DNA of 64,000 bases, taken from JALZEG01 sp046263255. Its GTDB lineage: Bacteria > Actinomycetota > CADDZG01 > WHSQ01. Position numbers and translations under genes: made by a program. Where the stretch lies: positions 1-64,000 of the forward strand of contig JBHELD010000026.1 in NCBI GenBank assembly GCA_046263255.1. The letters are read 5' to 3'. The notes below the pieces were generated by a model. That model was not told the DNA's origin. It saw nothing but the letters and a program-made list of their open reading frames with translations, and made no database searches. Of the stretch, positions 40,485-49,082 are shown one piece after another (the first letter of the stretch is position 1; each line of letters begins with the position of its first letter).

Positions 40485-42344
40485 ATGCGAGCTCGGTACG
40501 CAGTCGTGATCGCACTGGCAGCCGCCATGGTCGGCGGCCTCCTCAGCGGTCCCGGCGTCGCCGCGGCACCCGCTTACGGAGAGACCACGGTCGAGCACAT
40601 CATCCCGACGCGCGTCGGCAAGCTCTACGCCGAGATCGTGCACCCGACGCTGGACGGCAAGATCGTCAAGGCCCCCACGATCCTCACGATCTCCCCCTAC
40701 TCGTCGCTCGGTCGCAACGGCGACTCCGAGCGCTGGGTCCCGCGGGGCTATGCCCGGGCATGGGTCGACGTCGTCGGCACGGGCAACTCCGGGGGCTGCT
40801 ACGACTACGGCGCCGACCGCGAGCGCAAGAGCGGCTACGACGTCGTCGAGTGGATCGCGAAGCAGAAGTGGTCTACCGGCAAGATCGGCATGATCGGCGG
40901 CTCCTACGACGGGACGACCGCCACGGCGACCGCCACGATGAACCCGCCGCACCTCACGACGATCGTGCCCGAGGCGGCGATCTCGCGCTGGTACAGCTAC
41001 GCGTACTCCGGGGGCATCCGCTACGCCTTCAACAACGAGAAGCTCGGCAACGAGGGGCCGGCGAACGGCGTCGTCGTCGACGAGCAGGGGTTCGACACGC
41101 CGATCGCGTTCGACTTCGGGTTCGCCGCGCCGCCGCCCCTCGACCCCCAGAACCCGGACTACGTCGAGCGAGTGCAGTCCGACGTCGAGCCGTGCGACGA
41201 GCTGGCGCACGTGCAGGGGGCGTACGACAACGACACACCGACGTACGACAAGTTCTGGCGCGACCGTGACTACGTGAAGGACGCGCACAAGATCGACATC
41301 CCCGTGCTCGTCAGCCACAACTGGGGCGACTGGAACGTCAAGCAGGAGGAGGCGTGGAACCTCTACCGTGCGCTGACGAGCTCGCCGAAGAAGGTGCTCT
41401 ACATGGGCACGCGCTGGGAGAACCACGGCATCCCCGGGGGCGACTACGAAAAGCACGTCGACATGTGGATGGATCACTACCTGAAGGGTGCCGACAACGG
41501 GATCGACAAGCTGCCGGGCGTCGTCAGCCAAACCTCCGACTACGAGCGGCCGCTGGGCTTCAAGAAGGGCATGCCGAAGACGAAGCCGGTCGAGCTGATC
41601 GCGCAGGAGGCGTTCCTCGGCAGCAACTACGCCTGGTCGCTGCTCCCGACGGACCCGATCTTCTTCCCGGGCACGGCCCCCACGACGTCACGGTTCCCCT
41701 CGGCCGGCATCAACAGCGAGAGCCACGCGAACCACCACGCCCGCAGCAACCACGACTGGTTCTGGTTCGAGAGCCCCGTGCTGAAGAAGGACACGCGCAT
41801 CTTCGGCGAGGTCAAGCTGCGGATCTGGTCGACCGTCCACCGCCGCTACATCACCGTGACGCCCAGCGTCGTCGACATCGACCCCGAGACGCACGTCGCC
41901 GTCGGCAGCAACCACGTCGCGAGCTGCAAGCCCGAAGCCGTCGTCGGCGACCAGAACGAGTGCACGGAGGCCCTGGTGTCGGTGACCCGCGGGTTCCTCG
42001 ACAGCCGCTACCGCAAGGGCCTCGACAAGGAGGTCGACCTCGAGCCCGGCAAGTCCACGCCGATGACGATCGTGATGAAGCCGCAGGACTACACGTTCCG
42101 TGCGGGACACCAGATCGGCCTCCAGGTCGCCACCGAGATCGTCGAGTGGCACCTGCCGAAGCCGATCTCGGACTGCCCCGGCTTCGATCCCACGGCGCTC
42201 GACCCGAGCAAGCCCGAGGCCCCCGCCTGCGCCTACTTCCAGATCGACTGGACGAAGTCGCAGACGAGGCTGATCCTGCCGGTCGTGAACGCCCCGAAGG
42301 ACCCCTCCGACCTGTTCGACCTCATGGCAGGACACGACCACTAG
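40485..42344 (+). CDS. Exported S15/CocE-family hydrolase
   Basis: 619 residues with a signal peptide (1-28, ending AAA). The alpha/beta-hydrolase domain has the nucleophile in GMIGGSYDGTT, a second Asp near HNWGDWNVK and a His near RWENHGIPGG. A C-terminal jelly-roll domain (about 380-615) matches the X-Pro dipeptidyl-peptidase C-terminal fold. Such enzymes cleave peptides, esters or beta-lactam side chains. It is exported, so the substrate is extracellular. The ATG follows GGGAGGG. The 182-base leader has an 8-base inverted repeat (40393-40400 / 40418-40425) of unknown meaning. Confidence 0.9.
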   Translation: MRARYAVVIALAAAMVGGLLSGPGVAAAPAYGETTVEHIIPTRVGKLYAEIVHPTLDGKIVKAPTILTISPYSSLGRNGDSERWVPRGYARAWVDVVGTGNSGGCYDYGADRERKSGYDVVEWIAKQKWSTGKIGMIGGSYDGTTATATATMNPPHLTTIVPEAAISRWYSYAYSGGIRYAFNNEKLGNEGPANGVVVDEQGFDTPIAFDFGFAAPPPLDPQNPDYVERVQSDVEPCDELAHVQGAYDNDTPTYDKFWRDRDYVKDAHKIDIPVLVSHNWGDWNVKQEEAWNLYRALTSSPKKVLYMGTRWENHGIPGGDYEKHVDMWMDHYLKGADNGIDKLPGVVSQTSDYERPLGFKKGMPKTKPVELIAQEAFLGSNYAWSLLPTDPIFFPGTAPTTSRFPSAGINSESHANHHARSNHDWFWFESPVLKKDTRIFGEVKLRIWSTVHRRYITVTPSVVDIDPETHVAVGSNHVASCKPEAVVGDQNECTEALVSVTRGFLDSRYRKGLDKEVDLEPGKSTPMTIVMKPQDYTFRAGHQIGLQVATEIVEWHLPKPISDCPGFDPTALDPSKPEAPACAYFQIDWTKSQTRLILPVVNAPKDPSDLFDLMAGHDH

Positions 42345-42379
42345 TCGACGAACCTCCCCCAGCAGGACCATGTTGTCCG

Positions 42380-42408
42380 TTGCCACCGGCCAGCAAAGTG
42401 GGTAGATA
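42380..42408 (+). promoter_or_regulatory. Possible promoter for a leaderless transcript of the 42415-42921 gene
   Basis: TTGCCA (42380-42385), a 17-base spacer and TAGATA (42403-42408) end six bases before the ATG at 42415, where no ribosome site is seen. This would give a leaderless or near-leaderless mRNA, common in Actinomycetota. The -10 match is imperfect. Confidence 0.4.
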
Positions 42409-42414
42409 GGACAT

Positions 42415-42921
42415 ATGCGCCGCCTCACGAGCCTCATAGCAACGCTCGGCCTCGTCACGGGGCTGCTCGCGGCCGCGCCCGCGGCCGGCGCTCGGGCTGC
42501 GTGCTCCTCGGCCTCCAACCTCGAGTTCGTCTACCTCACGACGTTCAAGCTCGACGTCGAGCTTCCGCACGGGCCGTTCAAGCCGGGCCAGACCGTCCAC
42601 TTCCCGACCACGGTCACGCGGCCCGCCGACGAGGACCCTGCGGGCCAGGGGATCCCGATGCCGCGGCCCTACGTCGAGCCCGCCCCGGAGGTCCCCGTGG
42701 TCATCGTCGCCTTCGCCAAGGACGTCCTGATGATCGACTTCAAGATCACGGACGAGAAGGGCAAGGTCGACCTCGCCCTCAAGCTCCCGAAGTACACCCC
42801 CGCGGGGCCTGTGTCCGCCCGGATCTACGCGCAGAAGCTCCTTCAGGACACGAACTGCGTGGTGATCTACGAGATCGGCGAGATGATGATGGGCCGCGCG
42901 TTCGACGTGAAGCGCGGCTAA
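42415..42921 (+). CDS. Small exported protein of unknown function
   Basis: 168 residues with a signal peptide (1-29, ending ARA) and one Cys just after it. The mature part is beta-rich (FVYLTTFKLDVELP, VVIVAFAKDVLMIDFKI) with a second Cys near the end (TNCVVIYEIG), perhaps a disulfide. I recognise no family. It follows the S15 hydrolase gene by 70 bases and may have its own promoter. Confidence 0.72.
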   Translation: MRRLTSLIATLGLVTGLLAAAPAAGARAACSSASNLEFVYLTTFKLDVELPHGPFKPGQTVHFPTTVTRPADEDPAGQGIPMPRPYVEPAPEVPVVIVAFAKDVLMIDFKITDEKGKVDLALKLPKYTPAGPVSARIYAQKLLQDTNCVVIYEIGEMMMGRAFDVKRG

Positions 42922-42928
42922 CCGCTAC

Positions 42929-42943
42929 TGACAACCATTTTCA
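42929..42943 (+). promoter_or_regulatory. Zur/Fur-type operator upstream of the ZIP transporter
   Basis: TGACAACCATTTTCA is a 7-1-7 imperfect palindrome close to the actinobacterial Zur box (TGAAAATnATTTTCA); the right half is an exact match and the left half differs at three bases. It lies 63 bases before a ZIP transporter gene that is followed by a Fur-family regulator. Confidence 0.7.
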
Positions 42944-42958
42944 TGTAAGCTCCGGGGC

Positions 42959-43009
42959 GTGAGCCCCGACCCCTCGCTCCTCCCGAACCACGCCGCGGCC
43001 GCGTCGTGA
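42959..43009 (+). CDS. Possible 16-residue leader peptide coupled to the ZIP gene
   Basis: A GTG at 42959 opens 16 codons (mostly Pro, Ala, Leu) ending in TGA at 43007-43009, which overlaps the ZIP GTG start as GTGA. A weak purine-rich site precedes it. No family; supported only by the overlap and by its place between operator and transporter. Confidence 0.3.
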   Translation: MSPDPSLLPNHAAAAS

Positions 43010-43746
43010 GCGCCTGGGCTCTGTCGCTCGGCTCGGTCCTCGTCGTGACGGCGATGTCGCTGGTCGGCGTCGTGGGGCTCCAGCTGCGTGCGGCGGCGTT
43101 GCAGAAGGCCCTCGTCTTCCTCGTGCCGTTCGCCGCGGGAGCGCTCCTGGGCGACTCGTTCTTCCACATCATCCCGGAGCTCGTCGAGATCGACGGCGCG
43201 TTCGAGCTCTCGTCGTCGCTCGCGCTCGTCGGGGGCCTCGTGATCTTCTTCATGCTCGAGAAGGTTCTCCACTGGCATCACGCCCACTACCCTGCCGACG
43301 ACGTCATCCACCCGGTCGCGATGTCGAACCTCGTCGGGGACGGCCTCCACAACCTGATAGACGGGTCGCTGATCGGCGCGAGCTACCTGGTGTCGACCGA
43401 GGTCGGCGTCGCGACCACGATCGCCGTCGTGCTCCACGAGATCCCGCAGGAGCTGGGAGACTTCGGCATCCTCGTCCATTCGGGCGTCGCTCCGCGGCGC
43501 GCCCTGAAGCTCAACCTCCTGACGGGGTCGACCGCCGTCGTCGGCGCCCTCTTCGCCCTCGTCTCGGGAAAAGCGCTTTCGGGGAACCTCCTGCTCCCGA
43601 TCGCCGCCGGCGCGTTCATCTACATCGCGAGCACGGACCTGCTCCCCGAGCTGCACAAGGAGCCGGAACCGGGAAAGTCGCTGCTGCAGGTCGGCGCGCT
43701 GGTGCTGGGTCTGCTGGTGATGATCGCCCTCCTGGCGCTCGAGTGA
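43006..43746 (+). CDS. ZIP-family divalent metal transporter
   Basis: 246 residues from a GTG, about eight transmembrane helices. The ZIP signature is present: helix 4 NLVGDGLHNLIDGSLIG (His and Asp metal ligands) and helix 5 AVVLHEIPQELGDFG, with HE and an internal His-containing loop (LHWHHAHYP) between helices 3 and 4. ZIP proteins bring Zn or Fe into the cytoplasm. A Zur-like box lies upstream and a Fur-family gene overlaps its 3' end (GTG start three bases before the stop), so metal-repressed expression is likely. Confidence 0.95.
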   Translation: MSAWALSLGSVLVVTAMSLVGVVGLQLRAAALQKALVFLVPFAAGALLGDSFFHIIPELVEIDGAFELSSSLALVGGLVIFFMLEKVLHWHHAHYPADDVIHPVAMSNLVGDGLHNLIDGSLIGASYLVSTEVGVATTIAVVLHEIPQELGDFGILVHSGVAPRRALKLNLLTGSTAVVGALFALVSGKALSGNLLLPIAAGAFIYIASTDLLPELHKEPEPGKSLLQVGALVLGLLVMIALLALE

Positions 43747-44126
43747 TGCGGTCGACCCGGCAGCGGACCGCGATCCGCGAGGCCCTCGACCGCGCCGGCG
43801 CGTTCCGCACGGCGCAGCGCCTCCACGACGAGCTGAAGGCGGAAGGGAAGAACGTCGGCCTCACGACCGTCTACCGAACGCTCCAGAGCCTGGCCGACGC
43901 GGGCGACGTCGACGTGCTTCGGATCGCCGGCGGCGAAGCGATCTACCGCCGCTGCGCGCGCGCCGGGCACCACCACCACCTCGTCTGCCGTGCGTGCGGC
44001 ACGTCGGTGGAGGTGTCGAGCGACGAGGTCGAACGCTGGGCCGCAGAGACGGCGCGCCGCCACGGCTTCACCGCGGTGGAGCACACGGCGGAGCTGTACG
44101 GCCTGTGCGGCTCCTGCGCTAGCTAG
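43743..44126 (+). CDS. Fur-family metalloregulator, Zur-like
   Basis: 127 residues, with start GTG at 43743 overlapping the ZIP stop (an ATG follows at 43746). The winged-helix DNA-binding domain contains TTVYRTLQSLADAG. The metal-binding region has AGHHHHLVCRACG, and the structural zinc site is CRAC plus CGSC near the C-terminus. Coupling to a ZIP transporter and the upstream box favour a zinc-responsive repressor (Zur). Iron or other metals are not excluded. Confidence 0.9.
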   Translation: MMRSTRQRTAIREALDRAGAFRTAQRLHDELKAEGKNVGLTTVYRTLQSLADAGDVDVLRIAGGEAIYRRCARAGHHHHLVCRACGTSVEVSSDEVERWAAETARRHGFTAVEHTAELYGLCGSCAS

Positions 44127-44955
44127 TCGAGCCCGCGGGGGCCGGGGCGGCTCCGTCGCCCGGAGCAGCTCCTTCGCTCGGCCCCGGGAATGCGGATGCG
44201 TCCGAGCCGAAGGCCGCCTGGAAGGGCTTCAGCAGCTCGATCGGGATCGGCACGACCAGCGTCGAGTTCTTCTCCGCCGACACCTCGGTGATCGTCTGCA
44301 GGAAACGGAGCTGATAGGCGATCGGGTGACGGGCGATGACCTCGGCGGCCTGGGCGAGCTTCTCCGACGCCTGGAACTCACCTTCGGCGTGGATGATCTT
44401 CGCCCGGCGCTCACGCTCGGCCTCCGCCTGCTTGGCCATCGCGCGCTGCATCTCGACCGGCAGGTCGACGTCCTTGATCTCGACGAGGTTGACCTTGACG
44501 CCCCACGGGTCGGTGAGGTCGTCGATGATGCGCTGCAGGTCGCCGTTCAGCCGATCGCGCTCGCCGAGGATCGTGTCGAGATCGACCTGCGAGAGCACGG
44601 CGCGCAGCGTGGTCTGCGCGATCTGCGAGGTCGCGTACAGGTAGTTCTGCACCTCCACGATCGCCTTCACCGGCTGGAAGACCTGGAAGTAGCAGACCGC
44701 GTTCACGCGGACCGTGACGTTGTCCTTCGTGATCACGTCCTGCGGCGGGACGTCCAGCGTCACGATCTGCAGGTTGACCTTCACCATCTTGTCGATGATC
44801 GGGATGATGAAGAAGAGGCCGGGGCCCTTGGCGCCGGCGACGACCCGCCCGAGCCGGAAGATGACCCCTCTCTCGTACTCCTGCACGACCCGGATCGAAG
44901 CCGCGGCGATGATAAGGATCACGAAAGCCGCGACGCCGAGCACACCCAGAGCCAT
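44119..44955 (-). CDS. Slipin (SPFH/band 7 stomatin-like) protein
   Basis: 278 residues. An N-terminal transmembrane helix (5-24) is followed by the band 7 domain (about 28-185; VVQEYERGVIFRLGR, GLFFIIPIID, TTLRAVLSQVDLDTIL) and a helical part (AEAERERRAKIIHAEGE). These proteins form membrane-bound oligomers and partner with NfeD. The NfeD gene is immediately upstream with no gap (stop 44956, start 44955), which is the canonical pair. A short Ala/Pro tail is unremarkable. Confidence 0.95.
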   Translation of the reverse strand: MALGVLGVAAFVILIIAAASIRVVQEYERGVIFRLGRVVAGAKGPGLFFIIPIIDKMVKVNLQIVTLDVPPQDVITKDNVTVRVNAVCYFQVFQPVKAIVEVQNYLYATSQIAQTTLRAVLSQVDLDTILGERDRLNGDLQRIIDDLTDPWGVKVNLVEIKDVDLPVEMQRAMAKQAEAERERRAKIIHAEGEFQASEKLAQAAEVIARHPIAYQLRFLQTITEVSAEKNSTLVVPIPIELLKPFQAAFGSDASAFPGPSEGAAPGDGAAPAPAGSTS

Positions 44956-46386
44956 CTACTCCTCCTTTGCCTCCACCATCACCCTTCGATCCATCGTGCG
45001 TTCGTCCATCTCGACGTCGTCGTGCAGCGGCTCGACGAGGAGCACGAGCCCCTCGGCCGCCTTCACCTGGACCCTGGACCCGGCCGCGATCCCCGTCTCC
45101 ATGGTCCGGGCGCGCCACAACGTGCCCCTGGTCACGACCGTCCCCTCGGGCGCGATGTCGGTCTTGGCCTCGCCGATCGTCCCTACGATCGACTCCTCGC
45201 CGGTGATCGGACGGCGGAGCCGCACCCGGAGCGCGGCGGTCATCACCGAGACGAAGAACAGCAGCGTGCCGGCGACCGCTGCGATGATCGCCCACGGGCT
45301 CAGCGACAGTGCGGGATCGGCGCCGGAGAACAACAGCAACCCGCCGGCTACGAGCATCACGAGCCCCGCCGCGGTCCACGCGCCCAACCCCGCCGTATGG
45401 AGGTCGACGAGGAGGAGCCCCACCGCCAGCATGATGAGAAGCACGCCGAGCCAGTTCGTCGGAAGCACGCTCAGGCCGTAGAAGCCCATCAGGAGGGCCG
45501 CGGCCCCCAGGATCCCCGCGAAGCCGATGCCGGGGTTGTAGAGCTCGAAGATGATCCCGAACGCGCCGGTCAGCAAGAGGAGAAACGCGACCTCGGGGCT
45601 CGTCAGCGCGTGTTGCAGACGCTGCAAGAGGTCCATCTGCTGGAACCGGAGCGTGACGGTCGGGCCCCTGGCGGGGTCCCACGTCTCGAGCGTCACCATC
45701 CCGCCGCTCGCGACCTCGACGGACTCGCCGTCCAGCGACTCCAGCAGCTCGCGCAGCGACGACGCCTGCCCGTCCACGACACCCCGCTCGACCGCCTCGG
45801 TGACCCCGATCGCCTCGGCCTCACGGACGGCGGCCTCTGCGAACTCGACGTCGCGGCCACGCTCGCGCGCGAGCTCGGTGATGAACGCGACGGCGTCGTT
45901 TACGACCTTCTCCTCCATCGCGTCCGAGAGGTCGCCGCCCGAGAGGTTGACGGGCGTCGCCGCTCCCAGCTCGGTGGCCGCCGCCATGTACGTGAGGTTC
46001 GCGGCGTACGCGATGAACGTCCCCGCGGAGGCGGCGCGGGATCCCTGCGGCGCGATCCACACCACGACGGGGATCTCCGATCGCATCATCTGCTCGATCA
46101 CGTCGCGCATCGCGATGTCGAGCCCCCCGGGCGTGTCGAGCTGGATGATCGCCGCGTACGCGTCCTGCTGCGCGGCCTCGAGCCGAGACGTCAGGTAGTC
46201 GGCCGTCGGGTCGTCGATGACGCCCTCGACCTCGATGAGGTCCACCTTGGGGGAAGAGGACTGCGCGGCCGCCGGGGCCGCGAGCAGGAGGGCGAGCCCT
46301 GTGACGAGCGCCGAGAGGAAGAGGGCGGCGCGGCCGCGCCGCGCGCGGCCACCGCGACCCGAACCGGCACCCGCGAGGCGACCCAT
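44956..46386 (-). CDS. NfeD-type membrane serine protease (ClpP-class)
   Basis: 476 residues. Signal or first helix at about 18-42, then a ClpP-class protease domain (50-220; QLDTPGGLDIAMRD, SRAASAGTFIAYAANL with the catalytic Ser in ASAG), several transmembrane helices (235-390) and a C-terminal OB-fold NfeD domain (about 395-470). It cleaves the C-terminus of the partner slipin in studied homologues. Paired with the slipin gene directly downstream. Confidence 0.94.
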   Translation of the reverse strand: MGRLAGAGSGRGGRARRGRAALFLSALVTGLALLLAAPAAAQSSSPKVDLIEVEGVIDDPTADYLTSRLEAAQQDAYAAIIQLDTPGGLDIAMRDVIEQMMRSEIPVVVWIAPQGSRAASAGTFIAYAANLTYMAAATELGAATPVNLSGGDLSDAMEEKVVNDAVAFITELARERGRDVEFAEAAVREAEAIGVTEAVERGVVDGQASSLRELLESLDGESVEVASGGMVTLETWDPARGPTVTLRFQQMDLLQRLQHALTSPEVAFLLLLTGAFGIIFELYNPGIGFAGILGAAALLMGFYGLSVLPTNWLGVLLIMLAVGLLLVDLHTAGLGAWTAAGLVMLVAGGLLLFSGADPALSLSPWAIIAAVAGTLLFFVSVMTAALRVRLRRPITGEESIVGTIGEAKTDIAPEGTVVTRGTLWRARTMETGIAAGSRVQVKAAEGLVLLVEPLHDDVEMDERTMDRRVMVEAKEE

Positions 46387-46574
46387 ATCCCCAATGGTCG
46401 CAGGTTTCAGTTGCTTTGCTGCCTGCTGTCGATGGACCCCGCGGCGACGCCGGCACCGCGCTCGTCAGCGGGACGCCGCGAGCTTGCGCCGGCCCCCGAA
46501 CCTGTCGCGGGCCGGTTTCGCCGGAACCAACCCGAAACCCCCCGGCGACTCGACGATTCCAGGATCACCACAGG

Positions 46575-47927
46575 CTAGAAGCCGACGTGGTCCCTCACGA
46601 TCCCGAAGAGGGCGCGGTGGCCTTTCTCGTTCGGGTGGAACGAGTAAACGAGCTCGTGCCGCGCGATTATCTGGTTCACGTACGGCTCGTCCTTACACAG
46701 CTCGTGACCCTTGAACGCGTCCTCGACGTCCACGAACCCGACGCGCGCCGCACGAGCTGTGTCGCGGATCCTCTCGTTGACACGGTGGGTGCTCCTGCGG
46801 ATCCGGTAGATCTCTCCCTGGGTGAAGCCTCTCAGCCTCCACGGGCACTCGGCCGTCCTCCACACCGGGAAGATCTGCGGGTAACCGACGACATACACAC
46901 GTGCGTCCTCGTGCGCGAGCCGCCTGATCTCGTCGTAGAGGGTGCGCAGTCGTGGCCCGAGCACGCGCAGGTTCTTCTCGAACTCTTTCTGGAGGCCGAA
47001 CTCCTCGAAGCAGTTCGGCGCCAGCTGCTTGCCGAACCCGAACGCGCACTTGGTAAGTATCTTCTTGAACTTCATGTCGTTGCCGCCCGCGGTGAGCGTG
47101 ACCAGATCCGTCTCGCTCGAGATCGCGTCGACCTGCGGACCCTCGTTCTCCTGGCCGCCCCAGAAGTTGTCGATCACCGCGCCGCTGCACGCTACGAACG
47201 TGAACGACTCGATCAGCTCGCTGGCGTGGTCGGCGAGGTGCTGTGGATACGCGGCCTCGGACCGGTGGCAGTGGTTGCCGTCGGTGTGCGTCGGCCAGAT
47301 GAACGGCGGGTTCCCCTCACCCGACGAGTACGAATCGCCCAGCGCGACGTAATCCACGGGGGCGCCGAGGGTCACCGCGACGTCCAGGTAGCTCTCGACG
47401 CCGCGGTCGCTCCCTCTGACGGCGAGCAGGTTCGCGACGCCCGGCTCCACGGCTCCCGGCGGGATCGCCAACCGGAAGCCCCGCATCGCGCACCCCTCCT
47501 GGTCGTGCGCGACGACCTCGACGCCGTTCCAGAAGACCTGTGCCGCGTTGTCCGCGGCGACCGACACGTAGAGGTCGGGCGTGCCGGCGGGGACCTCGAC
47601 CCACCTCCGGACCAGAAGGTCTGTCTCGAGACCCCAAGGCGTGTCGACGGTGTCGCTCAGGGGGCAGGCGCCACCGGAGCCGAACGGCGCGTCGCCCACG
47701 GCGAACGAGGAGTCGTCGAAGCCGGGTTGCTCGAAGCCCGGGGACCCGCCGTGCGCCACCTCCTGGTACCGGTAGCCGTCCGACCCCCACGGCAGGAGCA
47801 TGGCCGCTCCCGAGTCCTCCCCCGCGGCCGTCGATGCCGCCGAGCCCGTTGCCAGAGCGCCCGCGGCCCCGACCGTGAGCGCTACGCCGACCACGGCGCC
47901 GCGCGCGCGTGAAGATCGCCATCCCAT
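46575..47927 (-). CDS. Secreted SGNH-family esterase/lipase
   Basis: 450 residues from an ATG (47925-47927) with AGGGG upstream. Signal peptide about 1-34, then a galactose-binding-like beta domain (about 40-190) and an SGNH hydrolase domain (about 195-450) with the block I Ser in ALGDSYSSGEG, block III AGGND and block V FHPNEKGH. The last block has no Asp before His, as in streptomycete SEST-type enzymes that use a Ser-His pair. Multiple Cys suggest disulfides. It hydrolyses ester lipids outside the cell; substrate unknown. Confidence 0.9.
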   Translation of the reverse strand: MGWRSSRARGAVVGVALTVGAAGALATGSAASTAAGEDSGAAMLLPWGSDGYRYQEVAHGGSPGFEQPGFDDSSFAVGDAPFGSGGACPLSDTVDTPWGLETDLLVRRWVEVPAGTPDLYVSVAADNAAQVFWNGVEVVAHDQEGCAMRGFRLAIPPGAVEPGVANLLAVRGSDRGVESYLDVAVTLGAPVDYVALGDSYSSGEGNPPFIWPTHTDGNHCHRSEAAYPQHLADHASELIESFTFVACSGAVIDNFWGGQENEGPQVDAISSETDLVTLTAGGNDMKFKKILTKCAFGFGKQLAPNCFEEFGLQKEFEKNLRVLGPRLRTLYDEIRRLAHEDARVYVVGYPQIFPVWRTAECPWRLRGFTQGEIYRIRRSTHRVNERIRDTARAARVGFVDVEDAFKGHELCKDEPYVNQIIARHELVYSFHPNEKGHRALFGIVRDHVGF

Positions 47928-48026
47928 AGCAGAACCCCTCGTCCGTTCGTCCCCGTCGATGATAGGACAGCCCGGACTCGCCCGACATGGCCCGATCAGT
48001 TTTCGGCGGGAAAGGCATGTCTTCCG

Positions 48027-49082
48027 GTGAACGCGATGCGACACAATGCCCCGGTGTCGATAGACGAGTTCCTCGAGCCGCGCATCCTGATCGTCTCCGG
48101 CAAGGGCGGCGTCGGGAAGACGACGGTCGCCGCGGCCCTCGCGATCGTCGCGGCGCGCCACGGACGGCGCGTGTGCATCGCCGAGGTCGACCGCAAGGGG
48201 ACGCTCCCGCGCCTGTTCGGCGGCCCCACGCTCGGGTACGAGCCGCGCCAGCTCTCGCCCGGCGTCTTCGGGATGAACATCGTCCCGGAGGCCGCCCTCG
48301 CCGAGTACCTCGAGGTCCAGTACCACATGAAGCGGATCTCGAAGGTCTTCACGAGCTCGCACTTCGTCGACTACATCACCGCCGCGGCGCCCGGGCTGAA
48401 GGACATCCTGATGCTCGGGAAGATCTGGTACCTCGAGCAGGGCCGGGGCCACGGACGAGGGGCCGGGGACTGGGACACGATCATCGTCGACGCGCCCGCG
48501 GCGGGCCACATGCTCACGTTCCTCTCCGCGCCGGTGGGCCTGGCCGACGCCGTCCGGGTAGGCCCGGTCAAACGGCAGTCGGACTGGCTGGTGCAGATGC
48601 TCCAGGATCCGTCGCGCACCCGCGTCCACCTCGTAGCGCTCCCCGAGGAGATACCGGTCTCCGAGACCCTGGAGACGGCGGAGGCCCTGAGGGATCGGAT
48701 CGGCATCGCCTCGGGGACCGTGTTCGCGAACGGCGTCTACTCCGAGCTCCTCGACGAGGACGAGAGACGCGCGTTCGCCGAGATCGGCGCCGGCAAGCCG
48801 ATGGCGACCATGAAGAAGATCGCCGCCTCGGCCGGGATCAGGCTCGATTCGGAGGACGTCGCCGCGCTGATCGGGTACGGGCGCTTCCTCATGGCGCGCC
48901 GGCAGATCCAGGGCGTCCATCTGAAGAAGCTCAAGCGGGGTGTCGACCAGCCGGTCGTCGAGCTCCCGTTCCTCTTCTCCGCTGGCCTGGCGCTCCCGGA
49001 CATAGAGAACCTCGCCGACGTCATCGAGGGATCCGCGTCGGAGAGCCGACCTGCGCCGGCGAGGCGCGCCGCGTCGTCGTGA
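48027..49082 (+). CDS. ArsA/GET3-like ATPase, first of pair
   Basis: 351 residues (start may be the GTG at 48027 or a slightly later ATG). Deviant Walker A motif SGKGGVGKTTVAAA (residues about 24-37) with the signature Lys present, plus an ArsA-type Asp switch (IIVDAPAAGHML). Despite the name these proteins in bacteria often lack arsenite function and may guide membrane or tail-anchored proteins. The stop overlaps the next gene as GTGA. The pair followed by a WhiB gene recalls the mycobacterial Rv3679-Rv3680 and whiB4 arrangement. Confidence 0.92.
   Translation: MNAMRHNAPVSIDEFLEPRILIVSGKGGVGKTTVAAALAIVAARHGRRVCIAEVDRKGTLPRLFGGPTLGYEPRQLSPGVFGMNIVPEAALAEYLEVQYHMKRISKVFTSSHFVDYITAAAPGLKDILMLGKIWYLEQGRGHGRGAGDWDTIIVDAPAAGHMLTFLSAPVGLADAVRVGPVKRQSDWLVQMLQDPSRTRVHLVALPEEIPVSETLETAEALRDRIGIASGTVFANGVYSELLDEDERRAFAEIGAGKPMATMKKIAASAGIRLDSEDVAALIGYGRFLMARRQIQGVHLKKLKRGVDQPVVELPFLFSAGLALPDIENLADVIEGSASESRPAPARRAASS

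Noticed and set aside
46387..46574. Structured leader of the NfeD gene
   Set aside because: A GC-rich hairpin near 46490-46520 is more simply the terminator of the upstream esterase gene or chance pairing.
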